A stretch of 33,115 bases of DNA from an uncultured Prevotella sp. (GCA_902798285.1 CADBVZ010000044.1:1-33115); one strand, 5' to 3'. Counted from the stretch's first letter, positions 15,490 to 25,528 are shown. A program made the numbers and translations. The notes: generated from the letters alone by a model not told the origin.

Positions 15490-17571
15490 CTACATATTGA
15501 GTCTGACCACACAACCCATGACAGAGTAATAGATGAGGGTATCTCTTACTGTGAGGCCTGAGGTCTGTAACACATCGCGATAGGCCTTGAGTTGAGAAGC
15601 ATATAGGCCGGCATAATGCTCATTTTTCTCACCAGGCGTGGTAATTGTTGCCTTACTTCCTGGGAAGTTCTTGAAATCAATCAGTACACACTCATTCTCG
15701 TTGAGATACCATAAGAGATCAATCTCTCCATGAACCATCTGACCTGGAAGAGGATGTATGAACGGCACCTCATGCTTGACAGAAGAGGCTTTGCCATAAG
15801 TCTGCTCCAACCAGTCATAGAGATGCTCGATGGAAGGAATGACCTTGTCGACATCAGGTATGATTTCGTACATGTTGTTACCATTACGAATACTGGTGGC
15901 CTTCTCCACATTCTCCTCATGAGAAAGGGTGGGGTCATAGACAGCAAAGATGTTATGGATGCAGGTTCCTGCAGCCGCCTGATTATATCTATCCGTATTG
16001 TATGGTTGGATACGACACTTGAGATCTTCAAGAATCTTAATATTTTCTTTCGCAAACTCTATCTGAGGCAGTTTGCTGGGAGACAGATACTTCGGCTCAC
16101 GAACAATCTCTGGATTCTCAGGATACTGGTATCGAGAGAACTCCGTTGCTATGGTGGGTATGGCTTCAGGACAACCTGAAATGTCCTCATATGAAGGTGT
16201 CAGTTCATGATACTTCCATAGATTGACCGCACCGTTCTCCAACGCCCCTTGAGAAATGCCTGTATTCCTAATCCAATGGAGTGTTGGCAGCGCATCTTTT
16301 GAAGTCTGATGACTCAGAGTCGTCAGATAATCTCTTGCTCTCGTCACACCTACATATAGTAGATGGCGCAGCGCATTGCGTTCCTTTTCTTTTAAGGCGT
16401 TATATACCTCCAGTTTTTTACATTCATCAATGATGGGCTGGGGTAGACTGGTGTTTCCAGCACTGACGACAGCTGGTAAGAATTGGATATAATAACCAAA
16501 CTGTTCATTGGGTTCGGGATGGCGCAACTCATGAACACCCCAGAAATTCTTTTTCGTGAATTTGTTGTCGTCAAGATTATCATTGCTTAATGAAGACAGT
16601 ATTACGTAATTCCATTCTAGTCCTTTGGACTTATGATAGGTTAATACCTTCACTGCTTCTGAGGCATTATCGATCTTACTATCGATCTCTGCATAAGAAA
16701 GAAAGGTCAGTAAGCCACTGACAGATGCGCCAATACCCATCTGGAGACAATGCTCATCATATTTCTTTGCCAACGAACAAAGTGTCTGCAGATTCTGATG
16801 ACGATTATCAACATCTCCCCATTTCCCGACTATTTCAGGAAGGGCTAAACCATAGATGATGCTATCAAGCAGGTCACTGACAGACAGATTCCTGACTTTT
16901 TGTTTGAACTTCAGGAGTTTCTTTATCATCAGATTGTCTTCTTCCAACCAGATGTCTTGATCATCTGATAGATTAACGATATAGTCCAGGCGTTGTTGCA
17001 GGATATCCTGAGTTGGGACATCTTCCAAGAGTCGCAAAAGATCTGCTCTGACGTGTTTGTTGGATGAATCGACCATAAACTTAAGCAACGTAAAGACCAG
17101 TTGCACTTCTGTTTGCTGGAGGATCTCATCATTCACAAAACAGACCGGAATACCTTTGCTGTTGAGTGCTTTGGCAAAGGTCTTACATTCATCGTTCCTT
17201 AGACAGAGAATGGCAATATCTCCAGGCTGAATAGGTTGGAACTCATTCTTGTTTTTTATCTGAATAACAGTTCTGCTATCAAGTAACTGTTTGATGCGAT
17301 CGGCCACTTTACCTACAAAAACTTCTGCATTGGGAGCGAAGCAATTCCAGTGGGATAAAGGGTAAGAGAACTGCTCTGATTCCTGACGAGCAGCTTCGAG
17401 TTTGACGTTTTTCTTGTCGATAATACCATCAAACGCGCGAGTAAAGCACTCTGTTGCAAGATTGACCAACGGCTCTCTGGTGCGCCAGGATTTGGGCAAC
17501 TTGTCATAGGTGAGGTTAAGCGCAGGATCCCTATGCTCATCCATGAACTGCTTGGTGATCTCGTTGACCAA
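15490..17571 (-). pseudogene. AddA/UvrD-like helicase-nuclease, C-terminal part (frameshifted)
   Basis: These 693 residues are the second half of an AddA-type SF1 helicase with a fused nuclease. Seen are GDIAILCLRND, the motif V block VLTYHKSKGLEWNYVIL (near 305), motif VI LLYVGVTRARDYL (near 403), and a RecB-type PD-(D/E)XK nuclease domain with GTCIHNIFA (near 530), HGEIDLL, VLIDFKNF (near 626) and QLKAYRDVL. The first coding triplets, read as GADVELVNEITKQF, match the segment that normally follows GDPKQAIYGFR in this family. About 45 residues including Walker B (DEFQD) and motif III are missing at the junction with the upstream frame, so the helicase cannot be active as it stands, although the nuclease domain could be. 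Confidence 0.85.
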
Positions 17572-17573
17572 TT

Positions 17574-18614
17574 CTACATCTGCTCCATCATTAACTTGTA
17601 GGTGCCTTCTATCTCTTTCTTGACCTGAGGTTTGCCAAGTAATTCGAGAAATAGGCGTTCCATGTCATTATAGTCAATGATGTGGCGGCGGGTCTTGAAT
17701 TCGTTAAAGCCATCTTTCCAATCCTTGGCTATGCCGAATAGGATGTTGATAACCTTCTTCATCATACCTCCAGGACTATCATCGCCTACTGAAGATGTCT
17801 GGTATGCCTTTAGGTTGTCGATCAAAGCATCAAACTGGCCATCACCCATGATGGAAATCAGGTCTTTTCTATTCCCTTTTCCCATATAAGGCTTGTCTTT
17901 TGTCAGCTCCTTATACAGTTTCATTATAGTAGCATAGGTAACGGTCTTGTTTTTCAGACCATCTAAAATGGGTTGGACATTCTTTTTTGCAGAGTCGCTG
18001 TATCCATCGATTTTGGAGGCTAATGCCTGGGTGAATGCGTTAAGCAACTCACGATTAAGAGCAGTATTACTGTTATATACTTGATCTACAACTTTACAAC
18101 TATTTGCTTTACTTAGTTCAATATCGACATCGTAGTTGTTGACCTTGTCAATAATATCAAGAAGGTGGTCTTTCCAAAAATCGAGTTGAAGCTGATTCTC
18201 CTCCCTTAAATCAAAATAAGTGCAATATGAGCGAAGAGACTCGAGTTCTTCCTGATCCACGTAGTTTCCTAATGATTCACTGATATAGACCTGAAGATCG
18301 TCATCTGACATCACTTTCATGTCAGGAGAAACACCAATGAGATACCAATACTTCTGGATAAATCTTAATGCAACAGAGTGAACGGTGCCAATGGTGGCTG
18401 AATTCAATTCTGCCGCCACATCAGCATGATGGTCTTTGTAAAGACGTTCACGCGACTTCTCCCTGAATTCAGAGGCGGCCAATTCAGTAAACGTGGTGAG
18501 AATCACCTCTGAGGGTTTGAATTCTCCCTTCCCAAGTTTTTTAGACAGGATCTCTGTCAGTTTTGTTGTCTTTCCAGAGCCTGCTCCGGCATTGATATAT
18601 TGAATATTCTTCAT
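17574..18614 (-). pseudogene. AddA/UvrD-like helicase, N-terminal part (frameshifted)
   Basis: These 346 residues start with the Walker A motif NAGAGSGKTTKL (8-19), then TTFTELAASEFREK (motif Ia region) and ATIGTVHSVALRF (motif Ic). The last in-frame block is DYNDMERLFLELLGKPQVKKEIEGTYKLMM, the segment that directly precedes the VDEFQD (Walker B) motif in AddA proteins. The frame ends there in three extra residues and TAG. The next frame starts 3 bp away with the part that follows motif III. A deletion of roughly 130-140 bp with a frame change explains both ends. The start codon overlaps the AddB-like stop as ATGA. Confidence 0.85.
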
Positions 18615-21265
18615 ACGAGTCTTCCTTTTAAGATGGGGTGTGTAGTCTTGATTTCTTTAGGATCCTTGGGCGTGTCCCACTTGGGCTTCTGCTTAACAAA
18701 AGGCGGTTTGTCTGCTTGTACGTAGGGACAAGCTTTCTTGTCTTTGGTTTTATAAGCAACGTCAAGTGGATAACATGGCTTGTCTGGATCTGCGTTAGTA
18801 TTATAATCCAGTTTTGTAATATCTTCCAGTTCACTCTCTTCCAAGAAACCGGCATCTAATTCCGAACGACGATAAACATATGAATTCTGAATTTCCTTAT
18901 CAAGCTTTCTATCCTTAGCTTCCGTCTTGACTTTCACGAAACGGATATGATCCGACTCTGGGAAATCAGAAGTGAATAATGTCATCTTTGGAAAAAGATA
19001 ATAGGCGACACCTGCTACTTGTTTACTGTAGTGTATTTTAGCGGCTTGCTTATAGAGTTCCAATTGTATGGATTTGTTTTCTTCCAACTTGGTCTTGAAT
19101 GATTTCCCTTCAGACCATTTGAAGTCAAAGATTACAATCTCGTCTTGAGCATTTTTTAATACCATATCAATACTTCCATCAAAAGCTCCGATGGTTTTAA
19201 GGTTGACATCAAATTCAACCTCGCCACCAACTGGTTTTAAATGAAGATTTCGAATAATGCTCACCAATACGGATACACTGTCTTTGAGAATGGATTTAAA
19301 CTGTTCGCGTATTAATTTGTACTCTGGCAGAAGGAGAATAGCACCTGTTTGTTGGATGGCGTCATCCATCAGTTGGTCCTTAGTACTCTCATCCAGCAGG
19401 TCGTATTCATCGGGCATCTGTTCACCATATTGATCAACAAGCATCTTAACAAACAAGTGGGCGACTAATCCCTTGGTATTATCAAGATCTGCAAGTTGTC
19501 CAACCTGGGGCTCGTTGAGTTTGAGCAGATGACTCAATGCATAGTCGAATGGATGCTGAATCAGCGCATTGATACTTGACTGACTCTCCTTATCACGCTT
19601 AAGACCAGCCAACGCATTTGAGAGCTGGTAACTGGGTTGCGGCTCAAGATGGATGATCTTGCCTGATACTTCATGGAGATTTGGGTCTTCATTTTCTTTG
19701 AAATGATCATTCCATTCTTCTTTATACAGTTGTTTCAACTCTGTCACCAATGGATGTTCCTCCTGGCGCGCATTGCCATCAAACTCCCATGTGACAAGGA
19801 TTAAACTGCCTGCATTCTTTAATGCATCCATATGAATCTGATGCTGCTGCGTATAGAAAGTAGATTTGGCAGGAATCGTAATGCCATTCTGTTTGAGTGT
19901 CTCACATTCTGATGTATTGAGAAAATCGAAAGGATAAATGGGAACGGAGCTTCCAACGCACCCTAACCAACATACCTTTTTGGCATAGTCAGCTAATTGC
20001 GTAACATCTGCAATAACATCAAAAGCGTCTTTCTGTGCCTTCATGTGGGTGAAAGACTGGGGGCGATAAATACCATCTACTTGAACTTTCAATTCATCAG
20101 ACGAGATGTATCCTTCATTGGGAAGAATATCAAGTAATGACCTGCAGAAAGAAGCTAAAGCGATGAGTTGTTCTTTCCTTTCGTCATCTACCTTATCAGA
20201 ATATATTTGTTGATCACACCAATGAGCCAAATTCCTAGAATATGTCCTAACATCACTCACAAGGATTTTGTCAGTTGAGTAGTCCTTTCTGATCATTTCG
20301 ATGAATGCCAATTTCTCGTCACGTTTATCCTTGTCGTCCTCATCAGTGAAATCGTATTCATCAATGGTCTTTTGCCACTCTTCGTTGATACCACCTTCAT
20401 CAGCCAGTACACGAGCTAACTTATATGAAACTCCTCCCAGAGGATTGCCTGGCACTTGGAGATAAGAAAGAAGGTTATATACATTAATCGGACGGGAAAA
20501 TAATGACATACCCAACTTGAAAAGCTGTAGTAATTGGGGATTGCTGTTCTGGGATTTTGAGTTGACTGTAGGCATCCCCATCGCAATAGCCATATCGTTG
20601 AGGATACAATTGTCGCTACTGATGGTTACGTCAACGTCCTTTATTGCGTCGGGCTGGGAGAGATACCATTGATAGGCTTTGTCGCGGGTCTTAAAGTGAT
20701 AGACTTTGAAGTCGGTTGGCAGTTTACCTTTATTCGTCACATAATTGACGGTTGCCTGATGAGCCAATTGTTCAAGAGTTGACTTGATAACAGCAGGGGT
20801 CAAATCTTCCGTATGTACCTCAATCACATCATCCTTTTGGAAGATGGTATGATCCTTGAGATAGGTAGTAAGATCCTGCCAGCGCTGGGCCACATGTTTT
20901 CCAACAACGCCCTTTTCAATCTTGGCCAATGCCTTGAACTTGTCGGAATCAACTTCTGTGTCTGGTGTCCAACCTGCCATCAAAAGATTGTCGGTCCAAG
21001 CCATCAATTGGCGAGCGACACCCACTTCGTCGGTCTTGAATGACTTCTCGAAGATGGTTCCTTCCACATTCTTGCTTAATGATTCATGGAATGCAACTAA
21101 GCGCTCGGGCTCGGATTGCTCCATGGCAACAATGCCTGCTCTCAGTTCGAGTTCGGAAAGCAGTTCCGTAGAACCACAAACCTTCAGGCCAAGTAGTTGC
21201 CCCTGGCGCTGTTTAAGGTTGATGTAGCTTGTAGAGTTAAACTCTGGTGAATAGATTATTTTCAT
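18611..21265 (-). CDS. AddB-like PD-(D/E)XK nuclease
   Basis: I chose the ATG at 21265 (MKIIYSPEF), which gives 884 residues; a start at 21337 would run through the promoter. AddB partners with AddA in double-strand break processing and DNA degradation. The N-terminus lacks a Walker A motif, as in many AddB-like proteins. The middle contains FKLGMSLFSRPINVYNLLSYLQVPGNPLGG, typical of the inactive helicase part. The nuclease domain is visible near residues 700-760: GSIDMVLKNAQDEIVIFDFKW (Asp, then D-x-K) and the SIQLELYKQAA glutamine block. The C-terminus has a CPYV segment but no clear iron-sulphur cysteine set. It overlaps the AddA-like gene by 4 bp. A TATAnnTATA-type promoter lies 66 bp upstream. 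Confidence 0.82.
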   Translation of the reverse strand: MKIIYSPEFNSTSYINLKQRQGQLLGLKVCGSTELLSELELRAGIVAMEQSEPERLVAFHESLSKNVEGTIFEKSFKTDEVGVARQLMAWTDNLLMAGWTPDTEVDSDKFKALAKIEKGVVGKHVAQRWQDLTTYLKDHTIFQKDDVIEVHTEDLTPAVIKSTLEQLAHQATVNYVTNKGKLPTDFKVYHFKTRDKAYQWYLSQPDAIKDVDVTISSDNCILNDMAIAMGMPTVNSKSQNSNPQLLQLFKLGMSLFSRPINVYNLLSYLQVPGNPLGGVSYKLARVLADEGGINEEWQKTIDEYDFTDEDDKDKRDEKLAFIEMIRKDYSTDKILVSDVRTYSRNLAHWCDQQIYSDKVDDERKEQLIALASFCRSLLDILPNEGYISSDELKVQVDGIYRPQSFTHMKAQKDAFDVIADVTQLADYAKKVCWLGCVGSSVPIYPFDFLNTSECETLKQNGITIPAKSTFYTQQHQIHMDALKNAGSLILVTWEFDGNARQEEHPLVTELKQLYKEEWNDHFKENEDPNLHEVSGKIIHLEPQPSYQLSNALAGLKRDKESQSSINALIQHPFDYALSHLLKLNEPQVGQLADLDNTKGLVAHLFVKMLVDQYGEQMPDEYDLLDESTKDQLMDDAIQQTGAILLLPEYKLIREQFKSILKDSVSVLVSIIRNLHLKPVGGEVEFDVNLKTIGAFDGSIDMVLKNAQDEIVIFDFKWSEGKSFKTKLEENKSIQLELYKQAAKIHYSKQVAGVAYYLFPKMTLFTSDFPESDHIRFVKVKTEAKDRKLDKEIQNSYVYRRSELDAGFLEESELEDITKLDYNTNADPDKPCYPLDVAYKTKDKKACPYVQADKPPFVKQKPKWDTPKDPKEIKTTHPILKGRLV

Positions 21266-21293
21266 ATCATTATAGTTGTTATAAGTTTCTGCT

Positions 21294-21340
21294 GCAAAAA
21301 TACAAATTAATTCTGAATAAAACAATTGTTTATACATATA
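21294..21340 (-). promoter_or_regulatory. TATAnnTATA-type promoter of the AddBA-like operon
   Basis: On the minus strand, TATATGTATAAACAATTG (21340-21323), 20 bp, then TATTTTTGC (21302-21294). The box starts 38 bp before the -7 element, as at 24901 and 28257. The ATTG provides a -33 element at the right distance. Confidence 0.7.
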
Positions 21341-21434
21341 AGTATTGTTTTTTGTATTTCAGTCACAAAACGGCAAAAATTTGGAAATTTGCCGATTTTG
21401 TAACTAAGTGTTTCGTCAAAAAACGAGAAAAGCG

Positions 21435-22088
21435 TTATCTTTGAATCAACAGGCTTTTGATATATGCTTCGATGTCAGCAGAAGTGATGTTGTAGACAGG
21501 ATGGAGTTGAGTGAACTGCTCGTCCTTCTTAAAAAGGGTTCCATTCGTTAACATTGCCATAAGGCCCTTGCTTTTCAACTTATGACCGGAATGCTCAAGA
21601 GCGCGTGGTATCAGAGTGTTGATGTCTGCACCATTCTTCAGAATAGAATAAATGTCGTAGTAGTCACGGAACTTGCTGCGACGCATCATGGCTTCCATTT
21701 TCATGATACCAATCGACTCCACATCAGCCAGACGGATATTGTTCATATAAGGTACTTCCTGCATGGTGGCAATTCGCTTGCGCGGGGCTGCATAGAAAGA
21801 TACTTTCACCCCTTCGACAATGAAAACCACCTGGTCAAATCCCGCCACCTGTACATCGTCAATGTTGCCGACTGTTTCAAGTTCTTTCTGTATCTTTGGC
21901 CATCCGATATCAAGCGTATCGTCTTTGCTTTCTTTCCATCGCATAAAGTCAAGATCCTCGCTCTGGCGGGTCTTCAGTTGGATAGATAAGGCTGTTCCTC
22001 CCACCAAGACAAACGGTTTGATGCATTCCAAACGGGAGATGGCTTCAATGATTCGGCCTGTTTGAGGAGCAAGTGAAAGTGATGTCAT
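21435..22088 (-). CDS. AbiEii-type nucleotidyltransferase toxin
   Basis: This 217-residue protein has the family signature FVLVGGTALSIQLKTRQSEDLDF (residues 26-48), with Gly30-Gly31-Thr32, Arg41, Ser43 and the metal-binding Asp45/Asp47. The following helices hold RLADVESIGIMKMEAMMRRSKFRDYYDIYSIL, the usual K...R..KFRDYYD block. AbiEii-type enzymes act as toxins of type IV systems by transferring nucleotides, and many such systems abort phage infection. Its start overlaps the end of the 112-aa gene by 4 bp, the typical order of antitoxin then toxin. The promoter is ordinary and lacks the TATAnnTATA box. Confidence 0.85.
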   Translation of the reverse strand: MTSLSLAPQTGRIIEAISRLECIKPFVLVGGTALSIQLKTRQSEDLDFMRWKESKDDTLDIGWPKIQKELETVGNIDDVQVAGFDQVVFIVEGVKVSFYAAPRKRIATMQEVPYMNNIRLADVESIGIMKMEAMMRRSKFRDYYDIYSILKNGADINTLIPRALEHSGHKLKSKGLMAMLTNGTLFKKDEQFTQLHPVYNITSADIEAYIKSLLIQR

Positions 22089-22423
22089 GCTGATAGTCTT
22101 TTATTGAGTTGGCGTGTTGCCATTGCCTTTACATAGCTGCGTGGACGCTTGGCGTGGAAGTAGTACCAGGCAAAAAAATAGTTCAGATTATAGTATCGTT
22201 CTCCCTGAGCCACTACATTCTCTATCCATGCACGCTTCATCTTCTTATAAGAGAAAATGCTGAAGAGCATGTTGATCTCGTCAATGTCAAGATACAGCAT
22301 CACCAACTCTATTAGCATGTCGTCAGGCATGTCTTTGATAGAGTTGATGTCGTAACTCCACAAATAGTGCTCCTGTTTGAGCTTCTCTATGAGATACGGC
22401 TTGACTGATGCATCCTTCTTCAT
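22085..22423 (-). CDS. Probable antitoxin of the AbiEii-type pair
   Basis: This 112-residue protein is short, helical and Tyr/Lys-rich (YNLNYFFAWYYFHAKRPRSYVKAMATRQLNKRLSA), with no membrane segment. It is not a clear match to the classical winged-helix AbiEi antitoxin, so the role is assigned by position: it is directly upstream of, and overlaps by 4 bp, the AbiEii-type toxin gene, and both share one promoter at 22446-22477. I do not recognise its family from sequence alone. Confidence 0.65.
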   Translation of the reverse strand: MKKDASVKPYLIEKLKQEHYLWSYDINSIKDMPDDMLIELVMLYLDIDEINMLFSIFSYKKMKRAWIENVVAQGERYYNLNYFFAWYYFHAKRPRSYVKAMATRQLNKRLSA

Positions 22424-22445
22424 CTTTTCTTCTTAGAATTCGTGG

Positions 22446-22477
22446 CAAAGATAGAAATATTTTTTGAAACAAACAAA
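22446..22477 (-). promoter_or_regulatory. Ordinary Bacteroidetes promoter of the toxin-antitoxin pair
   Basis: On the minus strand, TTTG (22477-22474), 20 bp, then TATCTTTG (22453-22446). No TATAnnTATA box lies at the position used by the neighbouring genes. Confidence 0.8.
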
Positions 22478-22517
22478 TAATTGGGAAAAATACCGAAGTA
22501 AATCCTCCAATTATCTC

Positions 22518-24875
22518 TTACTTGTTGTTCCACTTGTTGAAGATTTCGCGGAGTTCCTGGGGGAGTTTGTCGTAGCAGGCGAAAGCGATATCTTCGGGTA
22601 CGGGCATGGTGGCGGCAGCGATGTTGCCGGCTATGCAGGCCATGGTGTCAGTATCGCCACCAAGGGAGATGGCGCGGATGACAGCATCCATGAACGATTC
22701 GGATTCGAGGAAGCAGATGATGGACTCGGGTATGCTCTTGTCGCAGGCTGTCTCGAAGGCATAATCAGGGCGAATCTCATCGGTGGTGCGATGGAGATTG
22801 TAGCCGAAGGTCTGCTCGATGTACGAACGGATGTCATCTTTCGAAGAGCCAGTGCGGTTGAGATAGATGGCCGCAGCAACGGCCTGAGCACCACGGATGG
22901 CTTCCGGAGAGTTATGAGTGACTTCGGCAGTGGTCTTGGCCAGGGCCAGACACTCATCGAGCGATTGGGCATACCTGGCTACTGGGGCAACGCGCATGGC
23001 GCTGCCGTTGGAGTTGGCACCATAAGGCACACGATCGGAAGACTTGACCCACTCCAGGAATTTCCTGCCGAAGGAGTACACTTGATAGCGGTTGGCGAAA
23101 TGTTTGAAGAGGTCGATGAGTGTGTCCTTGGAGTGCCCAGGATCGTCCATGAGCCACTTGGCGATGGCGAGCGAGAGGATGGTGTCGTCGGTATAGGTCA
23201 TGCTCTTCAGCACTTTCATGTCTTTCTTGCCGGCGAGCTTCTTCACTTTCTGCTTGTCTTTCTCGAGTTCGTATTTAGAGCCGAGCACTTCGCCACAGAT
23301 GCCACCGATGAGGCCGGTCTGGGGGAGATGCTCAGAGGCAGAGCGCTCCACTCGCTCGACAGTGATGTGACCATCGGCAGCTTCAGTGAAACGGAGGTAA
23401 CCGCCCAACCAGTTGATGTAGGCACTATTAAGCAAGCTGACATCGGCAGGTTCGCCATGCAGCCACTTGAGCCATTCGGCATACCACTTGGCACCATCGC
23501 GGTCGAGTTCCTGTTTGCGGTAATGAGGCGTACCATAACGATGCGTGAGGAAATCGCTGACGATGTGGTTGGGGTTGTTGAGATAACCGTTCTCGGGGGC
23601 GATGATCTTGGCCTGTTCTTTGGCGGCTTCAGGACTATCATCGAAATGGGCCATCAAGGCGGCGGCTTCGATATTGCCAAAACGAACACCCAGGAAGTCG
23701 ATGCCACTGCAGATGGTATTGAGGTTGAAACGGTCAGTATAGGCTGGCGTTCCGGCAGTCAGAGAGAGCGGACCATAGAGTGCGAAATCGTCCTGGAAAT
23801 GGGCTTCGTCGCGCAGCACTCCTTTCACGAAACCACCCTTGTTCAGGGGATCGTTGGGATTGGAACCGAGCACCTGTTCGCCGTAATGGGAAACGAACAT
23901 GCACATCTTATAGAGCAGGTCGATGGAACCCAGCGGCGAGTCGATATCGGTGCGGATGATGACTACAGGCAGATGGCCCGGCATGCGCTCGAGCACAGCT
24001 TTGCATAGGGCTTCTTCGCGAGGGGTAACAAGAACGACGAGGGCACAGTCGGTCTGCGGGTGCTTGGCACTCTTGATGAAGTTGGAGAGGGCCATGAAAC
24101 GGCCGTGGCACTCATCGCGGTAATCGGTGGTGACACAGGCAGCCAGTCCGGCTTCGGTCATGTTGCTCTCCATCTTGTGGGCCACAGGTTCGCCATACGA
24201 GCCATAGAGCACCGTGAATTGAGAGATGGTGCTGAGGTCGGGTGGGGCGATGGTACCATCGATGGTGCGATAGGTGAAGTTGTCGTCGAGCTTACCGGAG
24301 AGGGCCAGTTTACCGGCGAAGTTATCATCGCCAGTGAAGGCTTTATATAATAAGGAGAAGTAAGCGAAGGTGCCATTCACACTGATGAAGCCACGAGGCA
24401 GGTCGAAGGGGCGATTGATGAGGCTATCAGGATTGGCTTTCTTCACGCGGCGCATGTTGTCGTTCACATCGTGCGTCATGGTGAAGAAACAGCTATGCTC
24501 AGGGTTCACGTCGGCCATTCGATCGGCGATGTAAACGGCATCCTGATTCATCAGCGATTTGCTGATGAGGAGGAGTTTGGAGTTGCGCAGGGTTGCATCG
24601 GAGAGTGAGTTGCACTGATAAGGCGTGACTACTTTGCCCAGTCCGCAGTTGGTTCCGTAGAGGAGTGCGGCATAAGAGGCCGAGGAGTGAGAGCCACCAT
24701 GGCCCATGGTGATGAGTGGGCGCTTGGGGTCAGTGAGCAGGAACTGGCGCAAGGCTTCAACATCGGTCTGCTGAGCCAGTTCCAAGTACTTGCGTGTGTC
24801 TTTCAACAGTTCGCTCATCAGGGGTTTCTTGCCACGAGCGAGTGGTTTCTTGGGATTGTTCTTCTTTGTTATCAT
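22518..24875 (-). CDS. SIS-like / ADP-ribosylglycohydrolase fusion protein
   Basis: This 785-residue protein combines two enzyme-type domains. Residues about 45-330 have SIS (sugar isomerase) features: LITMGHGGSHSSASYAALLYG (54-74) with an SxS-type phosphosugar-binding loop, LLLISKS (101-107) and, further on, VVLVTPREEA. Residues about 520-770 are an ADP-ribosylglycohydrolase (DraG/ARH type) domain: GLIGGICGEVLGSKYE, the metal-binding TDDT near 561-564, AEVTHNSPEAIRGAQAVAAAIYL, and the second metal site GGDTDT near 738-743. Such enzymes remove ADP-ribose from proteins or nucleic acids. The middle part (about 340-510) is unassigned. A TATAnnTATA-type promoter lies upstream. An SIS domain in the same chain is unusual and could bind ADP-ribose or a ribose phosphate product. 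Confidence 0.85.
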   Translation of the reverse strand: MITKKNNPKKPLARGKKPLMSELLKDTRKYLELAQQTDVEALRQFLLTDPKRPLITMGHGGSHSSASYAALLYGTNCGLGKVVTPYQCNSLSDATLRNSKLLLISKSLMNQDAVYIADRMADVNPEHSCFFTMTHDVNDNMRRVKKANPDSLINRPFDLPRGFISVNGTFAYFSLLYKAFTGDDNFAGKLALSGKLDDNFTYRTIDGTIAPPDLSTISQFTVLYGSYGEPVAHKMESNMTEAGLAACVTTDYRDECHGRFMALSNFIKSAKHPQTDCALVVLVTPREEALCKAVLERMPGHLPVVIIRTDIDSPLGSIDLLYKMCMFVSHYGEQVLGSNPNDPLNKGGFVKGVLRDEAHFQDDFALYGPLSLTAGTPAYTDRFNLNTICSGIDFLGVRFGNIEAAALMAHFDDSPEAAKEQAKIIAPENGYLNNPNHIVSDFLTHRYGTPHYRKQELDRDGAKWYAEWLKWLHGEPADVSLLNSAYINWLGGYLRFTEAADGHITVERVERSASEHLPQTGLIGGICGEVLGSKYELEKDKQKVKKLAGKKDMKVLKSMTYTDDTILSLAIAKWLMDDPGHSKDTLIDLFKHFANRYQVYSFGRKFLEWVKSSDRVPYGANSNGSAMRVAPVARYAQSLDECLALAKTTAEVTHNSPEAIRGAQAVAAAIYLNRTGSSKDDIRSYIEQTFGYNLHRTTDEIRPDYAFETACDKSIPESIICFLESESFMDAVIRAISLGGDTDTMACIAGNIAAATMPVPEDIAFACYDKLPQELREIFNKWNNK

Positions 24876-24900
24876 TGTGCTAATCAGATTGTTTTATACT

Positions 24901-24947
24901 GCAAATATACGATTATTATTTGAATCTACCAAATAATTATAGGTATA
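24901..24947 (-). promoter_or_regulatory. TATAnnTATA-type promoter of the SIS-glycohydrolase gene
   Basis: On the minus strand, TATACCTATAATTATTTG (24947-24930), 20 bp, then TATATTTGC (24909-24901). TTTG forms the -33 element directly after the box. The start codon is at 24875. Confidence 0.7.
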
Positions 24948-24951
24948 ACTA

Positions 24952-25500
24952 TTAGTTGATGATGGTGGTCCGGGTGGTGTAGTCGGAGTAGACGATGATC
25001 TGTACACCCTTGTCGTTGGGAGAACAGGGTCGGCCAGAGAGGTTGTAACGGGCTATCTCATAGGCATCGTCGCTGGTTGAGTTTCTATCGGCTTCGATAC
25101 CTCTGGTGGTAGTGGTGTTGTTATCGCCGAAGTAGATGCCCTGAAGGGATGTGCAGCCATCAAAGGCATTGTCGCCAATGTAGCTGACAGTCTGTGGGAG
25201 GTAGATGGTCCGCAGATAGGCAGCTCCTTCGAAAGCGCCCCTGGCAATGCGTCGGCAGTAGGGATGGACAGTATAGCTGTCGTTGTGACTGCCTGCCGGA
25301 TAGCGGACGAGGATCCAGTCTTTCGTGCCTTCGTAGCCAACTGCATAGAGTACACCGTCAATGGTCTTGTACTTGGCTTCGCCCATATAGACGCCATTGA
25401 TATAACCAGAAGGGAACTTGTCGACCTTCTCAATTTCTTGTGCCTGAACGGCTGTGCCCATCATCAGGGCAAGGAATAGGAGTAATACTTTCTTGTGCAT
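24952..25500 (-). CDS. Secreted BspA-type leucine-rich-repeat protein
   Basis: This 182-residue protein has a signal peptide MHKKVLLLFLALMMGTAVQAQ and no lipobox. The end of the chain carries a BspA/LRR_5 unit: CRRIARGAFEGAAYLRTIYLPQTVSYIGDNAFDGCTSLQGIYFGDNN. Such repeats mediate binding in the envelope or outside the cell. The same kind of repeat occurs in the acidic cytoplasmic protein at 14192-14920, which shares the same promoter class. The target is unknown. Confidence 0.82.
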   Translation of the reverse strand: MHKKVLLLFLALMMGTAVQAQEIEKVDKFPSGYINGVYMGEAKYKTIDGVLYAVGYEGTKDWILVRYPAGSHNDSYTVHPYCRRIARGAFEGAAYLRTIYLPQTVSYIGDNAFDGCTSLQGIYFGDNNTTTTRGIEADRNSTSDDAYEIARYNLSGRPCSPNDKGVQIIVYSDYTTRTTIIN

Positions 25501-25528
25501 AGTCGTTAAAATTGATGTGATTCTGATT

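Noticed and set aside
22464-24008. A 514-aa open frame on the plus strand
   Set aside because: It is the antisense shadow of the SIS-glycohydrolase gene, whose protein has recognisable motifs; the plus-strand protein has none.
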